Positions 1 to 10,035 of a stretch of 47,658 bases of DNA are shown here, in pieces. Made by a program: the position numbers and the translations under genes. Where the stretch lies: assembly GCF_002864045.1 (NCBI RefSeq), contig NZ_PJPV01000084.1, forward strand, positions 1 to 47,658. Direction: 5' to 3'. Every line of letters begins with the position of its first letter. Within the stretch, counting starts at the first letter, position 1. The notes under the pieces were generated by a model, which was not told where the DNA came from, did not search any database, and saw only the letters and a program-made list of their open reading frames with translations. This DNA is from Endozoicomonas acroporae (GTDB taxonomy: Bacteria; Pseudomonadota; Gammaproteobacteria; Pseudomonadales; Endozoicomonadaceae).

Positions 1-3000
1 AAGAAGAAGCCGTTTCGGAAACAGGTATGGTGGTTGACGATACCATCTCTGTGGACAATGTTGCAGAAGAAGCCGGTTTTGAAACAAGTATGGTGGTTGA
101 TGCCCCGGCTCCGGCTTCCCTGCCTGCTGCCGTTGTGGCGGCCGACGGTGCCACTGTCGCGGTCAATGGTGCAGGACAAGGCAGGTCGGGAAAGGGTATG
201 TCGGATGCCATGGGCGGGATTTCGACGGAGAAGAAATCACTGCTGAGATTGCTTAGCATGCGTAACTGGTCAAGATACTTGGGGTTGGGTTTGCAATCCG
301 GAAGCAAGAGCGAGAACGGACGAGCGACAGGTTCACACACATCATCCAGCGGACAGGTAGTGCTGTTAAATGGCTTATTGTCAAGGTAGGTATTACAAAC
401 CTGGTAATGCTCACTGACGATACGGGCTGTCGCATCATCACTCAGGGCTTTGATCCTGCAATCAACCGCCGTGGTATCGGTAACTTTTGCACGCCTATAC
501 TCACGAACCTGCCCTGCCTCAATACCAGCATTTGCCCAAGTGCCGTTCGTTGTGACATTACTTTTCACTGCCAGGGTGTTGGCAGCGGTTGCACTCCTTC
601 TAACGTATCCTGTGCCGATAGCTGCATGGGCCTCAGCACCAAAAGTTTCAACCTCGCAATTCACCGCTGTGCTCCATTCAACGGTGCCACCGTCAAAGGC
701 TGTTCCGGCTCCGATGCCTGCCGCTCCATCGTCATCTCTGGTTTCGACCGTGCAGTCCAACGCTGTGGTGTATGCCACGACGCTGTTAAGACCTTTAATA
801 GATCCCGCTCCGATACCGGCATTGGCCCCCATATCAGATTTGCCAGAATTGAAGGTTCTGACATTGCAGCTCACTGCCGTCGTGCCGTTAACAGTGCCAT
901 CAGCAACATTTCCCGCGCCAATGCCCGCATCGGCATTTTCCTTGAATGTTTTGACGTGACAATTGTCTGCCACGGTATTAGTAACAGTAGTACCCTTCTT
1001 AACCTTCCCACCCCCGATACCCGCGCTGGCATCGCTACCGGTTGCTGTAACATTGCAGTTCACCGCTGTGGTGCCAGTCACGGTGCCACCTTCAAACCAT
1101 CCCCCGCCGATACCCGCATAGCCACGATAACCAGAAGTTGCCACCGTGCAGTTCAGTGCCCTGGTGTTGGTAACTTTTCCACGGGAAATTTTTCCCGCTC
1201 CAACAGCGGCATTTGCACCCTTGCCCACTGTTTCAACCTGGCAGAGAACCGCTCTCGTGTCGGCAACAGTTCCATCTGCAAGATCGCCTGAGCCAATACC
1301 AGCGCTCCCACCCAGTTTACCGGAGGTTTTGACTATGGAGTTCAGTGCCCTGGTGTTGGTAACATTTCCTCCGGCCCAAACATGCCCCGCTCCAATAGCG
1401 GCATAAGCCTGTATGCCGCTGGTTGTAACGTTGCAATCAATCGCTGTCGTGTTAGCAACAGTGCCAGCATAAACTTGCCCTGCCCCGATACCCGCGTTTC
1501 CATAAGCTTCGTCGGTCATGATGTCACAGTTCACGGCCGTGGTGTCAGCAACGGTTCCGCCATCGACCACCCATCCTGCACCGACACCGGCACTGGCAAA
1601 CCCGGCTGAAGTTTGAACCGTGCAATTCACCGCCATGGTGTTGACAACCTTTCCCTTTTTTTCGGCAATGCCTGCAACAACCCCCCCATGGGCGTGAATA
1701 CCCGAAGTACTTACATGAGCATTTTCAACCCGGATATTACTGATCATGGCATTTTCAGAAACTTTACAGGCCACCACTGCGGCCGGGCCTGTGGACGTTA
1801 TATTAGCATTAGTAAAGCGCAGGCGATCGACACGGCCTTTACCGGCCAGTTTTTTTATCAGGCAATGTCTGAGATTACTGATGGTACCATTTTCGCCATG
1901 GAAGATGCCGGTAAACGGATGGGTCTCATTACCGATGGATTGCAATTGGCTACCATCAATACACGGAACAGTTTGCCGGTAATCGCAAATGCGTGGATAG
2001 CTCTTGTTACGGCCAATCATGCCCAGGGTTTCGGCATCTGCCACCGGAATCGGTTCGCTGTCACAGGCGGCCGATGGTGCAGGACAAGGCAAGTCGGAAA
2101 AGGGGATGGCGGATGCCATGGGCAGGGTTTCGACGGAGAAGAAATCACTGCTGAAATTGCGTAGCATGTCTAACTGGTCAAGATACTCTTGCCTGGGTTG
2201 GCAATCCGGGAGCAAGAGCGAGAGCGGATGAGCGACAGGTTTACACACATCATCCAGATCCAGCGGACAGACACCAGGACTGTTAAATACCCTATCGTTA
2301 ACCATATCGATAAGAGAGGTATTACAAACCCGGGTATGATTACTGACGATATCCGCCTTTGCCTCAAGACCCAGGGCTTCGATCCTGCAATTAACCGCCG
2401 TGGTATCGGTAACGGTATTACCGTTAGTCTCATTAACCCGCCCTGCCCCAATACCAGCATATGCCCGAGTGCCGTTCGTTGCGACATTACTGTTCACTGC
2501 CAGGGTGTTGGCAGCGGTTGCACTCTTTTCAAGCTCTCCTATGCCGATAGCTGCATTGGCAATATCACCGGCAGTTGTAACATTGCAATTTACCGCTGTG
2601 CTCCAGGCAACGGTGCCACCATCATAGGCAATTGCAGCTCCGATGCCTGCACGTCCCAAATAATTTTTGGTTTTGACCGTGCAGCTCAACGCTGTGGTGC
2701 GTTCAACGAGGCTGCGACCTTTAATAGATCCCGCTCCAACAGCGGCATTTGCACTCTGGCCCTCTGTTTCAACGTGGCAGTCAACCGCTGTCGTGTCGGC
2801 AACAGTTCCATTTTCAACAACGCCTGAGCCAATACCGGCGCTCCCAAATATATAGGAGGTTTTGACTGTGGAGTTCAGTGCCTTGGTGTAGGTAACGATT
2901 CCTCTGCGCAAATGTCCAGCTCCAATAGCGGCATAAGCCTCATCGCCCCCGGTTTCAACGCGGCAATCAACCGCTGTCGTGTTAGCAACAGTGCCATCAA

Positions 3001-4090
3001 TAACGCGGCCAGCCCCGATACCTGCGTCTGCTCTATAATTTTCGGTTGTGATGTTACAGTTCACTACCTTAGTGTCAGCAACGGTTCCGCCATCGACCTT
3101 TCCTGCACCGACACCGGCATTGGCACGCCAGCCTGAAGTTCGAACCTTGCAATTCACTGCCCTGGTGTCAGCAAAGGTTCCGTGATCAACCATTCCTGCA
3201 CCGACACCGGCATGGGCAGACTCGCCTGAAGTTAGAACCGTGCAATTCACCGCCATGGTGTTGTCAACCTTTCCTTTGGCAATGCCTGCTACAACTCCCC
3301 CATGGGCAAGCTTGCCTGAAGTTCGAACCGTGCAATTCACCGCCATGGTGTTGTCAACCTTTCCTTTGGCAATGCCTGCTACAACTCCCCCATGGGCTTT
3401 AGGGCCCGAAGTACTTACATGAGCATTTTCAACCCGGATATTACTGATCGTGGCATTTTCAGAAATTTCACAGGCCACCACTGCGGTCGGACACGTGGAC
3501 GTTATATTGGCATTAGTCAAGCGCAGGAGATCGACACGGCCTTCACCGGCCAGGGTTTTTATCAGACAATGTCTGAGATTACCGATGGTACCATTTTCGC
3601 CATGGAAGATGCCGGTAAACGGATGGGTCTCATTACCGATGGATTGCAATTGGCTACCATCAATACACGGAACAGTTTGCCGGTAAGTGCCAGTGAGTGG
3701 ATAGTTCGGGTCACGGCCAATCTTGCCCAGGGTTGTGGCATTCGCCACTGGAATTGACGAGTCGCTGTCACGGGTGGCCGATGCTGCCAGGCCGACAGCA
3801 GCAAGGCCGGACAGCGCACCCAGCACCGCCGCCGCATTGGGCAGATGACCAGACCCGGGCGCTGTGCTTGTCGGTTTACGATGCTGCTGCGATGAGTTCT
3901 GTTGTGTGTCTTTTATTTTATCGTTGTCGTTTTCCTGGGTTCCGTCCCGCGTTAAAAACGGTACTACCCCTGACTCCCTGGATACATCCAAACTGCCCCA
4001 TCGTCCCTGTGGCTCTGTAGACGGTATTGTTGTAAGTCGGGAGTCGCTGGCAGTGCCGCCTCTGGGCACGGTCGGTGGCTGTATCAACAT
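1..4090 (-). CDS. Giant GLUG-like repeat protein, 3' end beyond window (partial)
   Basis: The minus strand stays open from the ATG at 4090 to base 1, giving at least 1,363 residues with no stop. The same frame holds at 3254, 2117, 1634 and 209. TGAGG lies 5 nt before this ATG. An in-frame ATG at 4132 is possible but has no spaced ribosome site, and a stop lies just upstream of it. Residues 84-104 form one hydrophobic segment rich in Ala, Gly and Leu. From about residue 155 there is a GLUG-like header (F-T-G-I-F-H-G-E-N-G-T-I-S-N-L), followed by many units of about 30-34 residues with the pattern T-A-V-N-C-x-V-x-T-x-G and A-x-A-G-I-G-A-G. GLUG and related solenoids occur in bacterial adhesins, so a surface or secreted solenoid is the likely role. 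No N-terminal Sec signal is visible. Confidence 0.85.
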   Translation of the reverse strand, partial: MLIQPPTVPRGGTASDSRLTTIPSTEPQGRWGSLDVSRESGVVPFLTRDGTQENDNDKIKDTQQNSSQQHRKPTSTAPGSGHLPNAAAVLGALSGLAAVGLAASATRDSDSSIPVANATTLGKIGRDPNYPLTGTYRQTVPCIDGSQLQSIGNETHPFTGIFHGENGTIGNLRHCLIKTLAGEGRVDLLRLTNANITSTCPTAVVACEISENATISNIRVENAHVSTSGPKAHGGVVAGIAKGKVDNTMAVNCTVRTSGKLAHGGVVAGIAKGKVDNTMAVNCTVLTSGESAHAGVGAGMVDHGTFADTRAVNCKVRTSGWRANAGVGAGKVDGGTVADTKVVNCNITTENYRADAGIGAGRVIDGTVANTTAVDCRVETGGDEAYAAIGAGHLRRGIVTYTKALNSTVKTSYIFGSAGIGSGVVENGTVADTTAVDCHVETEGQSANAAVGAGSIKGRSLVERTTALSCTVKTKNYLGRAGIGAAIAYDGGTVAWSTAVNCNVTTAGDIANAAIGIGELEKSATAANTLAVNSNVATNGTRAYAGIGAGRVNETNGNTVTDTTAVNCRIEALGLEAKADIVSNHTRVCNTSLIDMVNDRVFNSPGVCPLDLDDVCKPVAHPLSLLLPDCQPRQEYLDQLDMLRNFSSDFFSVETLPMASAIPFSDLPCPAPSAACDSEPIPVADAETLGMIGRNKSYPRICDYRQTVPCIDGSQLQSIGNETHPFTGIFHGENGTISNLRHCLIKKLAGKGRVDRLRFTNANITSTGPAAVVACKVSENAMISNIRVENAHVSTSGIHAHGGVVAGIAEKKGKVVNTMAVNCTVQTSAGFASAGVGAGWVVDGGTVADTTAVNCDIMTDEAYGNAGIGAGQVYAGTVANTTAIDCNVTTSGIQAYAAIGAGHVWAGGNVTNTRALNSIVKTSGKLGGSAGIGSGDLADGTVADTRAVLCQVETVGKGANAAVGAGKISRGKVTNTRALNCTVATSGYRGYAGIGGGWFEGGTVTGTTAVNCNVTATGSDASAGIGGGKVKKGTTVTNTVADNCHVKTFKENADAGIGAGNVADGTVNGTTAVSCNVRTFNSGKSDMGANAGIGAGSIKGLNSVVAYTTALDCTVETRDDDGAAGIGAGTAFDGGTVEWSTAVNCEVETFGAEAHAAIGTGYVRRSATAANTLAVKSNVTTNGTWANAGIEAGQVREYRRAKVTDTTAVDCRIKALSDDATARIVSEHYQVCNTYLDNKPFNSTTCPLDDVCEPVARPFSLLLPDCKPNPKYLDQLRMLSNLSSDFFSVEIPPMASDIPFPDLPCPAPLTATVAPSAATTAAGREAGAGASTTILVSKPASSATLSTEMVSSTTIPVSETASS
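171..3690. repeat. Two-copy internal duplication within the GLUG-like gene
   Basis: Two modules, each made of a GLUG header, an array of short units and a Cys-containing tail, lie in tandem. The headers match at an offset of 1,704 bp (1901-1983 against 3605-3687). The tails match at an offset of 1,908 bp (from 171 against from 2079). The copies therefore differ by about 204 bp, roughly two short units. Inside, two 90-bp units starting at 3235 and 3325 are identical over about 70 bp, which suggests recent slippage or conversion. Confidence 0.8.
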
Positions 4091-4132
4091 TACTGCCTCA
4101 TCAATACTTCGAACGCTTTTTCTCAAAAACAT

Positions 4133-4467
4133 CCTGTGTCGTGTAAATCAGCGAATAAGATATAAACACCAATATTTATTTGCTGATTCAAATTCTCTGT
4201 GAACAACATAGCTCAGAATGCTTAAAGACGTTATGCCTATGTTCAAAAAGTCACATAAAGTACGACGTTGGTCACATACTGATGTGCAGGATTTTCAGAG
4301 TCAGAAAATCCTCAGGAGAAGTTCAAAGACCCGGCGGAGTGCCACTACTGCCCGGTGAGAATTTCAAGCAAGCGGAGTACAGTAAGTAGTTAACTGGTTT
4401 TCTGCTATGAATTCTTTAATGTCTACACGGTTTCAATGCCAGGGAGATATTTAAACGGTCATTCAGT
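4133..4467. other. Intergenic stretch without a supported gene
   Basis: This stretch is AT-rich next to the giant gene and should carry its promoter on the minus strand. No convincing -35/-10 pair stands out. The short plus-strand frame at 4180-4389 has no recognisable motif or ribosome site. The string CAGTAAGTAGTTAAC near 4380 recurs around 8572. Confidence 0.4.
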
Positions 4468-6684
4468 TTACCTGCCCCGACCTTTTTTCTGCCGGGATGA
4501 TGGACTCTTTGATGTTCTGGAATGGCGATTATCCCACTGACCGCCCCGGGCTTTCTGGAAATCACCCTGCGATTGTACCCGCTGGCCAGATCTTCTCTGC
4601 CCCTTGTTTTCCTCTTCCGGAATCAATTGATGCTTACCGGAACCAATCAGGTCGGAACGATTCATATCCCGCAGGGCCTGACGCAGGAATGGCCAGTTTT
4701 TCGCATCATGGTAACGGAGAAAGGCCTTTTGCAAACGACGCTGATCCAATGTTCTTGGCGTATACAAACGGGGGCTTTTATAGCTGACCCGCTTCAACGG
4801 ATTCTTTTGGGCATGATACATGGCCGTGGCCAGCGACATGGGTGATGGATAAAATGTCTGCACCTGATCCACACGGAACTTGTTTTTCTTCAGCCATAAA
4901 GAAAGGTTCAGCATATCTTCATCTTCACAGCCGGGGTGAGCGGCAATAAAGTAAGGAATCAGATACTGCTTTTTACCTGCCTTTTGCGAGAAGTGTTCAA
5001 ACATCTTTTTAAAGGCGTCATAGGTGCCCATCCCCGGCTTCATCATCAGATCGAGGGTGCCTTTTTCCGTATGTTCCGGGGCAATCTTTAAATAGCCACC
5101 GACATGGTGCGTCACCAGCTCTTCCACATATTCCGGATCTTCCACCGCCAGGTCATAACGCAGGCCAGAGGCAATGGCAATTTTCCTGATACCCGGCAGG
5201 GCACGGGCTTTCCGATAAAGCTCTGTGGTCTTCTTATGGGAGGTTTTCAGGTTTTTACAAATCCCCGGAAAGACACAGGAAAGTCGACGACAACTGGCCT
5301 GAATCTTGTCATCCTTGCAATTGAGATAGTACATATTGGCGGTTGGACCACCCAGGTCGGATATCTGCCCGGTAAAGCCCGGTACTTTTTCCCGAATATC
5401 TTCCAGTTCGGCAATCACCGATTCATGGGAGCGACTCTGGATAATACGGCCTTCATGCTCAGTAATGGAGCAGAAAGAACACCCTCCAAAGCAGCCACGC
5501 ATGATATTGACCGAGGTTTTGATCATCTCGTAGGCCGGAATATTGGCATTGCCATAAGACGGGTGTGGACGACGCTGGTAAAACAGGCCAAACACACCGT
5601 CAATCTCAGGGGTGGCCAGGGGGATGGGTGGCGGGTTCACCCAGAGTTCACGGCTGCCGTGCTTCTGTACCAGCACCCGGGCATTATGGGGGTTGGATTC
5701 CTGGTGCAGTACCCGGGAAGCATGGGCATAAAGCACCGGGTCTTTGCGCACCTTGTCAAAGGATGGCAACCGTATGCAGGTGGATGCCGGGTCCAGCGGC
5801 TGATTGCGATGCAGAGGCATGGGGATTATGCGTACCGGCTGCACGTCATTATCACCCGCTGACTCCGACGAGCTGCCGGTTTTGCTATCACAAACCGTCT
5901 CTTCAACCTCAGCATAAGGACTGAGGCCATAAGCTTCTTCCAGGGACTGAATGTCCCGGGGCCAGTCAATCCGTGATGAATCAATCTCGGTCCAGCCGGA
6001 AGGCACCGCCGGTTTGATCACCACGGTGCCCCGGATATCATCAATCTCCCGAATGGTCATGCCTTTTGCCAATCGATCCGCCACTTCGGCCAGCGCCCGC
6101 TCGGCATTACCATAAAGCAGAATATCAGCGGTGGCATCGATCAATACGGAACGACGCACTTCATCACTCCAGTAATCATACTGGGCTATACGACGCAAAC
6201 TGGCTTCAATACCACCAAGCACCACCGGAACATCACTGTATGCTTCCTTACAGCGCTGGCTATAGACGATCACCGACCGGTCCGGTCGCTTGCCGGGCTC
6301 TGCGTTCGGCGTATAGGCATCGTCATTACGCACTTTCAGGTCGGCGGTGTAGCGGTTAATCATGGAGTCCATGTTGCCGCCAGTCACACCGAAAAACAGG
6401 TTCGGCTTGCCCAGCCGTTTGAAATCTTCCGGGTTGCTCCAGTCCGGCTGCGCAATAATCCCAACCCGAAAACCCTGGGATTCCAGGAAACGGCCAATCA
6501 CTGCCATACCAAAGCTGGGGTGGTCCACATAAGCGTCGCCGGTCACAATAATAATGTCGCAGGAATCCCAGCCAAGCGCATCCATCTCTTTACGGGACAT
6601 GGGCAACCAGGGCGACGTACCATAGCATTCAGCCCAGTACTTGGGATAGGAGAAAAGGTCCGGTGCGGTTTTCGGTATGGGCAT
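4468..6684 (-). CDS. ygiQ: YgiQ family radical SAM protein
   Basis: The 738-residue protein matches the YgiQ/UPF0313 family from its N-terminus ([11 protein letters not shown], then a long conserved Rossmann-like region with [10 protein letters not shown]). The radical SAM iron-sulfur motif C-x3-C-x2-C is at C398, C402 and C405, within [11 protein letters not shown]. The C-terminal 50 residues are basic and low-complexity, as is common in this family. Family length is about 700-740 residues, so the gene looks complete. The substrate of YgiQ is not established. It lies 152 bp downstream of the acyl-CoA synthetase gene on the same strand, and that spacing allows either separate or joint transcription. 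Confidence 0.93.
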   Translation of the reverse strand: MPIPKTAPDLFSYPKYWAECYGTSPWLPMSRKEMDALGWDSCDIIIVTGDAYVDHPSFGMAVIGRFLESQGFRVGIIAQPDWSNPEDFKRLGKPNLFFGVTGGNMDSMINRYTADLKVRNDDAYTPNAEPGKRPDRSVIVYSQRCKEAYSDVPVVLGGIEASLRRIAQYDYWSDEVRRSVLIDATADILLYGNAERALAEVADRLAKGMTIREIDDIRGTVVIKPAVPSGWTEIDSSRIDWPRDIQSLEEAYGLSPYAEVEETVCDSKTGSSSESAGDNDVQPVRIIPMPLHRNQPLDPASTCIRLPSFDKVRKDPVLYAHASRVLHQESNPHNARVLVQKHGSRELWVNPPPIPLATPEIDGVFGLFYQRRPHPSYGNANIPAYEMIKTSVNIMRGCFGGCSFCSITEHEGRIIQSRSHESVIAELEDIREKVPGFTGQISDLGGPTANMYYLNCKDDKIQASCRRLSCVFPGICKNLKTSHKKTTELYRKARALPGIRKIAIASGLRYDLAVEDPEYVEELVTHHVGGYLKIAPEHTEKGTLDLMMKPGMGTYDAFKKMFEHFSQKAGKKQYLIPYFIAAHPGCEDEDMLNLSLWLKKNKFRVDQVQTFYPSPMSLATAMYHAQKNPLKRVSYKSPRLYTPRTLDQRRLQKAFLRYHDAKNWPFLRQALRDMNRSDLIGSGKHQLIPEEENKGQRRSGQRVQSQGDFQKARGGQWDNRHSRTSKSPSSRQKKGRGR

Positions 6685-6836
6685 GGATTCTTGGGAGCTG
6701 TGATGAAAAACCGGCTATTTTCACAGAAATCGTCCGTCAGTCCTACCCCGGTATTTAAATCAGCAACTACCAAATAGCGAAAGGTTAATAAGACAAACCG
6801 ACCCATTGCCATAAAAAACCGTCAATACAAAGAAGA

Positions 6837-8408
6837 CTACTGCCCTTTATGCTCTCCCTTCACCTGCTCTCGCAACGCTCTCTTTAATACTTTACCCGTG
6901 GCACTGAGCGGGAATTCCTGAAAAATTCGTACATAGCGCGGGTATTTGTAGTCCCCAAGCTGTTGCCGTGCCCAGGTCTTCACCAATTCCGGCGACAGCT
7001 CACAACCTTCGTGCAGGATCAGGCACGCCATAATCTCTTCAACGTAATAATCATCAGGTACCCCGATGACTGCCGCCTGCATAATATCGGGATGAGCCAG
7101 CAACACCTCCTCAACCTCACGGGGGTAAACATTAAAACCACCACGTATAATCAGGTCTTTCTTCCGATCTACTATGTAGTAGTTACCCGCTTCATCACGG
7201 CGGGCAATATCGCCGGTGCGAAACCAGCCATCTTGCAACACCGCTGCCGTCTGTTCCGGTTTGTTAAAGTACCCTTTCATCACGTTGTGGCCGCGAATGA
7301 CCAGCTCACCATCCTGACCAAAGGGCAGATCGTTTCCCTCATCGTCAACCACTTTCAGTGCCACACCAGGGATTGGTCGTCCAATAGAGCCGGGAATGCG
7401 TGCCTGATCCAGAGTATTGAAACAGACGACCGGCGACGTCTCCGAGAGACCATAACCTTCAAGCAGGGTGACGTTGAAATTGCCCTCAAATGCCTGCAAA
7501 ACATCCACAGGCATAGGGCCACCACCACTGACACACAACCGCAACGTATCGGTAATGGCCTGTCGTTCACCGGCAGACAACTCCGCCTGCGCACCATTCA
7601 GGGCAATATACATGGTGGGTACACCAGCGAAATAGCTGATCTGCTCCTGCGCCAGCAGCTTCAGGGTTGTCAATGCCTCGAAACGAACCATCAACACCAT
7701 GGTGGATGCTGATGCCACGGCATGGAGCATATGGGCCGTCTGGGCAAAACTATGGAACAACGGCAAAACCACCAGATGACTATCATTCACACCGGTCATC
7801 AATAAGGCCGAACAGATAAGTGCATTCATCGACAGGTTATAGTGAGTGAGCTCAGCACCTTTTGGCCGTCCGGTGGTGCCGGACGTGTAGAGAATGGCGG
7901 CAGTATCTTCCGGGGCCCTGTCCTGCGGGTCGGCCATTGAGCCGCCGGATAGCAATGCAGATAGCGTGGACTCACCTCGCCACTCATCCTGGTTCAGGTC
8001 TGCGGTAATAACAAAAAAGTGTTCACAGCTGCTCACCCGTTGACAGGCTTCAAGCCCAAACTGTCCCAATGGCAGTTCATCCGAACCTTGAAAACACAGA
8101 TAGGCGACGGCCTGACTGTCGGTAAGATGATAGGCGATCTCTTTTGGCTTTAGCAGAATATTCAATGGCACCACAACCGCACCGGCACTGAGAATACCGT
8201 AATAAACCATCATGAATTGGGGAATATTCGGGCAACTGACCGCCACCCGGTCACCGGGCCGGATACCTGTTTGCTGCAACCCCTGACCAATAGTGGCTGC
8301 CGTATCTTTTAATACCTGATAACTGATACGCCGTTCACCCGCAACAATGGCGGTTTTATCGGGATAAACAGCAGCGCTCCGGAACAGGAAATCAGCAAGA
8401 TTGGGCAT
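6837..8408 (-). CDS. AMP-dependent long-chain acyl-CoA synthetase (FadD-like)
   Basis: This 523-residue ANL-superfamily enzyme should activate a fatty or other carboxylic acid to acyl-AMP and then acyl-CoA. The AMP-binding P-loop Y-T-S-G-T-T-G-R-P-K-G is present. Further on are G-Y-G-L-S-E-T-S-P, R-T-G-D-I-A, the hinge region V-D-R-K-K-D-L-I-I-R-G-G-F-N-V-Y-P, and the C-terminal catalytic lysine in A-T-G-K-V-L-K-R. Length fits the short FadD/FadK-like group. A GGGG stretch lies about 10 nt before the ATG. The acyl chain preference cannot be read from the sequence. A FadL-like porin lies elsewhere in the window, but not in the same operon. Confidence 0.92.
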   Translation of the reverse strand: MPNLADFLFRSAAVYPDKTAIVAGERRISYQVLKDTAATIGQGLQQTGIRPGDRVAVSCPNIPQFMMVYYGILSAGAVVVPLNILLKPKEIAYHLTDSQAVAYLCFQGSDELPLGQFGLEACQRVSSCEHFFVITADLNQDEWRGESTLSALLSGGSMADPQDRAPEDTAAILYTSGTTGRPKGAELTHYNLSMNALICSALLMTGVNDSHLVVLPLFHSFAQTAHMLHAVASASTMVLMVRFEALTTLKLLAQEQISYFAGVPTMYIALNGAQAELSAGERQAITDTLRLCVSGGGPMPVDVLQAFEGNFNVTLLEGYGLSETSPVVCFNTLDQARIPGSIGRPIPGVALKVVDDEGNDLPFGQDGELVIRGHNVMKGYFNKPEQTAAVLQDGWFRTGDIARRDEAGNYYIVDRKKDLIIRGGFNVYPREVEEVLLAHPDIMQAAVIGVPDDYYVEEIMACLILHEGCELSPELVKTWARQQLGDYKYPRYVRIFQEFPLSATGKVLKRALREQVKGEHKGQ

Positions 8409-8555
8409 GAAACCAGCACCCCAGGGAAATAAAATGGACTCCCCAGAACATAGACACCTACCGGTGAAAGCTCAAACTGGCACTTTAAAACAGACTGGTC
8501 TGTGAGGTGATGATGTTGTCAAAATCCATATTAACAAACGGCAGGAAGGTAAAGG

Positions 8556-8768
8556 TTATCTGAGCATGGAGCAGTAAGTAGTTAACCAACTACTTAACGC
8601 TTCAGCCTGCTGAAAAGCAGACATTGGCAGAAAAAAGACGGCCAGCTCGTTATCTATCACCAGACATACCGGTTGCCCATCGGTCACTACCCAGAAGACC
8701 ATTTTCGTCTGATCACGCCGGTCTGAACTCTGCAGACTTAAAAGAAACCCTTTTTGCCCTGATGCCAT
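8556..8768 (-). pseudogene. polB: 5' remnant of DNA polymerase II gene
   Basis: The first 55 or so residues follow the N-terminus of DNA polymerase II as I remember it from E. coli: G-F-[IL]-L near residue 7, then F-W-x2-T-D-x2-P, then an F-x-P turn and an A-rich helix. Intact Pol II has about 780 residues. Here the match ends after about 55 residues and a stop follows about 15 residues later. None of the exonuclease or polymerase domains is found downstream, where the acyl-CoA synthetase gene begins. This is therefore a truncated remnant at the left border of the accessory zone that carries the homeodomain genes. Confidence 0.65.
8575..8596. repeat. Perfect inverted repeat at the end of the polB remnant
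   Basis: TAAGTAGTT and AACTACTTA form a 9-bp perfect stem around the loop AACC. It lies inside the unrelated last codons of the polB remnant, close to where the Pol II similarity ends. It may mark the deletion junction. There is no T-run on either side, so it is not a typical terminator. Confidence 0.6.
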
Positions 8769-8788
8769 TGTGAAGATTGTGGAAAATG

Positions 8789-8804
8789 AAGATAGTGCTA
8801 TCTT
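8789..8804. promoter_or_regulatory. 16-bp palindrome upstream of the polB remnant
   Basis: AAGATAG-TG-CTATCTT is a perfect palindrome just upstream of the polB start on the minus strand, and of the small plus-strand frame at 8830. Its position fits an operator or part of a divergent promoter. It does not match the LexA consensus (CTGT-N8-ACAG). Confidence 0.35.
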
Positions 8805-8829
8805 ACCTTGATTCAGTGAGAAAGGTCAG

Positions 8830-8982
8830 ATGGCTATCAGCAATCAGGTGCTCCCTTTACAGTCGCCGGTCATGGATAAGCCCACAGATGGCTTATTGCC
8901 AACCTTATTCATTCCCCCGGAGCAATATTTGAACTCGTTGCAGGGGGTTCAGGTTGAGGAAGCCTGGATTGGCAGTAATTAG
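8830..8982 (+). CDS. Short hypothetical ORF, possible gene fragment
   Basis: This is a 50-residue frame starting with ATG, with AAAGG 5 nt upstream. It is divergent from the polB remnant and overlaps the 3' end of the first homeodomain gene by about 70 bp. The sequence (starting M-A-I-S-N-Q-V-L) is not recognised. It could be the 5' end of a gene cut when the homeodomain genes arrived, or a chance frame. Confidence 0.25.
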   Translation: MAISNQVLPLQSPVMDKPTDGLLPTLFIPPEQYLNSLQGVQVEEAWIGSN

Positions 8983-9934
8983 CAATTGAACGGGAAAATC
9001 GTACCGTGGGATTTCTTTCGATGTCTATTAACATCTCTTGCAACGCTGTAACTGGTGATTTAGCCACAGTACTGGTGATTACATACCTCTCACAAATTAA
9101 TTTATATTCCTTATTCTCACCAATCCCATGCCAGGGCAATGAAACACTTTGCTGCTGATCCCCCACGGCCCGTGAAACCGCTCTTGACGGCATCATATTT
9201 TGAGCGCTGTTTCTTAGACTATCCGACAAACATCGCCTTTTAATACTCGTTCTTTTATTTTGAAACCATAATCGAACCTCCTCTTCTGTCATATCCAGCT
9301 CTGCGGCCAGAAAAGCTCGTTCCTGGAGTGTGACATAAGCACTGCGTTGAAATACCTTATCAAGTTGTTTAGCTTTCCATTCAGGCACATATAATCGTTT
9401 TCTGGGTACTGCAAGTGCCGTGCTTGCCTGCTGGGGATGTGATTCACTCGTATCAGCTTTGCTTGTTATCTTCCCTGAAGGAACTGATTGGCAACTTCCT
9501 GCCAGATCATCCTCTGTTCTGGTGGAAATAACGGCCCGGTCAGAAGGCACGGGACCAGAACTCATACCTGGCCCAGCCAGTCCCTGATGCCTATTGTGAT
9601 AAGGGGGAAGAGCTGATGCCATGGCAGGCTGGTCAAACAGGGAAATATTCCTTGACACATTACCAATACAGGCAACCCCCATGCCAAATCTATCCGGCGG
9701 AAAAAAGTCCCTTGCCTGTGACGTCCAGGGTAATAATCCATCCACAGAACAAACTGGTTCTTGCCCGGAATAAACTGGCTCAGTATCCCGATGGGCTGCA
9801 GCAAACCTGCCGCAGAAAGTCACATTTCCAGGTTTTGGTTCAGAGGCTGAACGAGGGTGTTCATTTTCAGATGCGCGAACTGCGCCAGGCAACGGTGTGC
9901 AAGATTGGTCGGGGGAAAGCAATGCAGGGTCCAT
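8909..9934 (-). CDS. Homeodomain-containing effector-like protein 1
   Basis: The 341-residue protein carries a eukaryote-type homeodomain at residues 176-235. Numbered by homeodomain convention, it has L16 (L191), F20 (F195), W48 (W223), F49, Q50, N51 (N226) and R53 (R228), in the string W-F-Q-N-K-R. Basic residues flank both ends of the domain (P-R-K-R before, I-K-R-R after). F8 is replaced by Val. The other regions are polar, rich in Ser, Pro and Ala, and not recognised. There is no Sec signal or membrane segment. A paralogue lies immediately upstream on the same strand and is similar along its whole length. In eukaryotes this domain binds DNA. Here the likely role, by inference, is a secreted protein acting in host nuclei, or a captured regulator. 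Confidence 0.85.
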   Translation of the reverse strand: MDPALLSPDQSCTPLPGAVRASENEHPRSASEPKPGNVTFCGRFAAAHRDTEPVYSGQEPVCSVDGLLPWTSQARDFFPPDRFGMGVACIGNVSRNISLFDQPAMASALPPYHNRHQGLAGPGMSSGPVPSDRAVISTRTEDDLAGSCQSVPSGKITSKADTSESHPQQASTALAVPRKRLYVPEWKAKQLDKVFQRSAYVTLQERAFLAAELDMTEEEVRLWFQNKRTSIKRRCLSDSLRNSAQNMMPSRAVSRAVGDQQQSVSLPWHGIGENKEYKLICERYVITSTVAKSPVTALQEMLIDIERNPTVRFSRSIANYCQSRLPQPEPPATSSNIAPGE

Positions 9935-10035
9935 GAAATCAGCCAGTTAGTTATAGGTAAAAGACACAAGAATCAAAAAATCCAGTCAACAGGTAGAAGT
10001 TATTCTGTAAAGCCTGTTGACGTTTAGTTGCCAGC

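Noticed and set aside
27..3837. Numerous plus-strand open frames rich in Cys, Ser and Asn
   Set aside because: They are antisense to the continuous repeat-coding minus frame. Their open state follows from the repeat structure, and they have no ribosome sites or family motifs.
4180..4389. A 69-residue plus-strand ORF
   Set aside because: It has no ribosome site, no motif, and lies in the presumed promoter region of the giant repeat gene.
8789..8804. A LexA box upstream of polB
   Set aside because: The palindrome AAGATAG-TG-CTATCTT does not contain the CTGT...ACAG halves.
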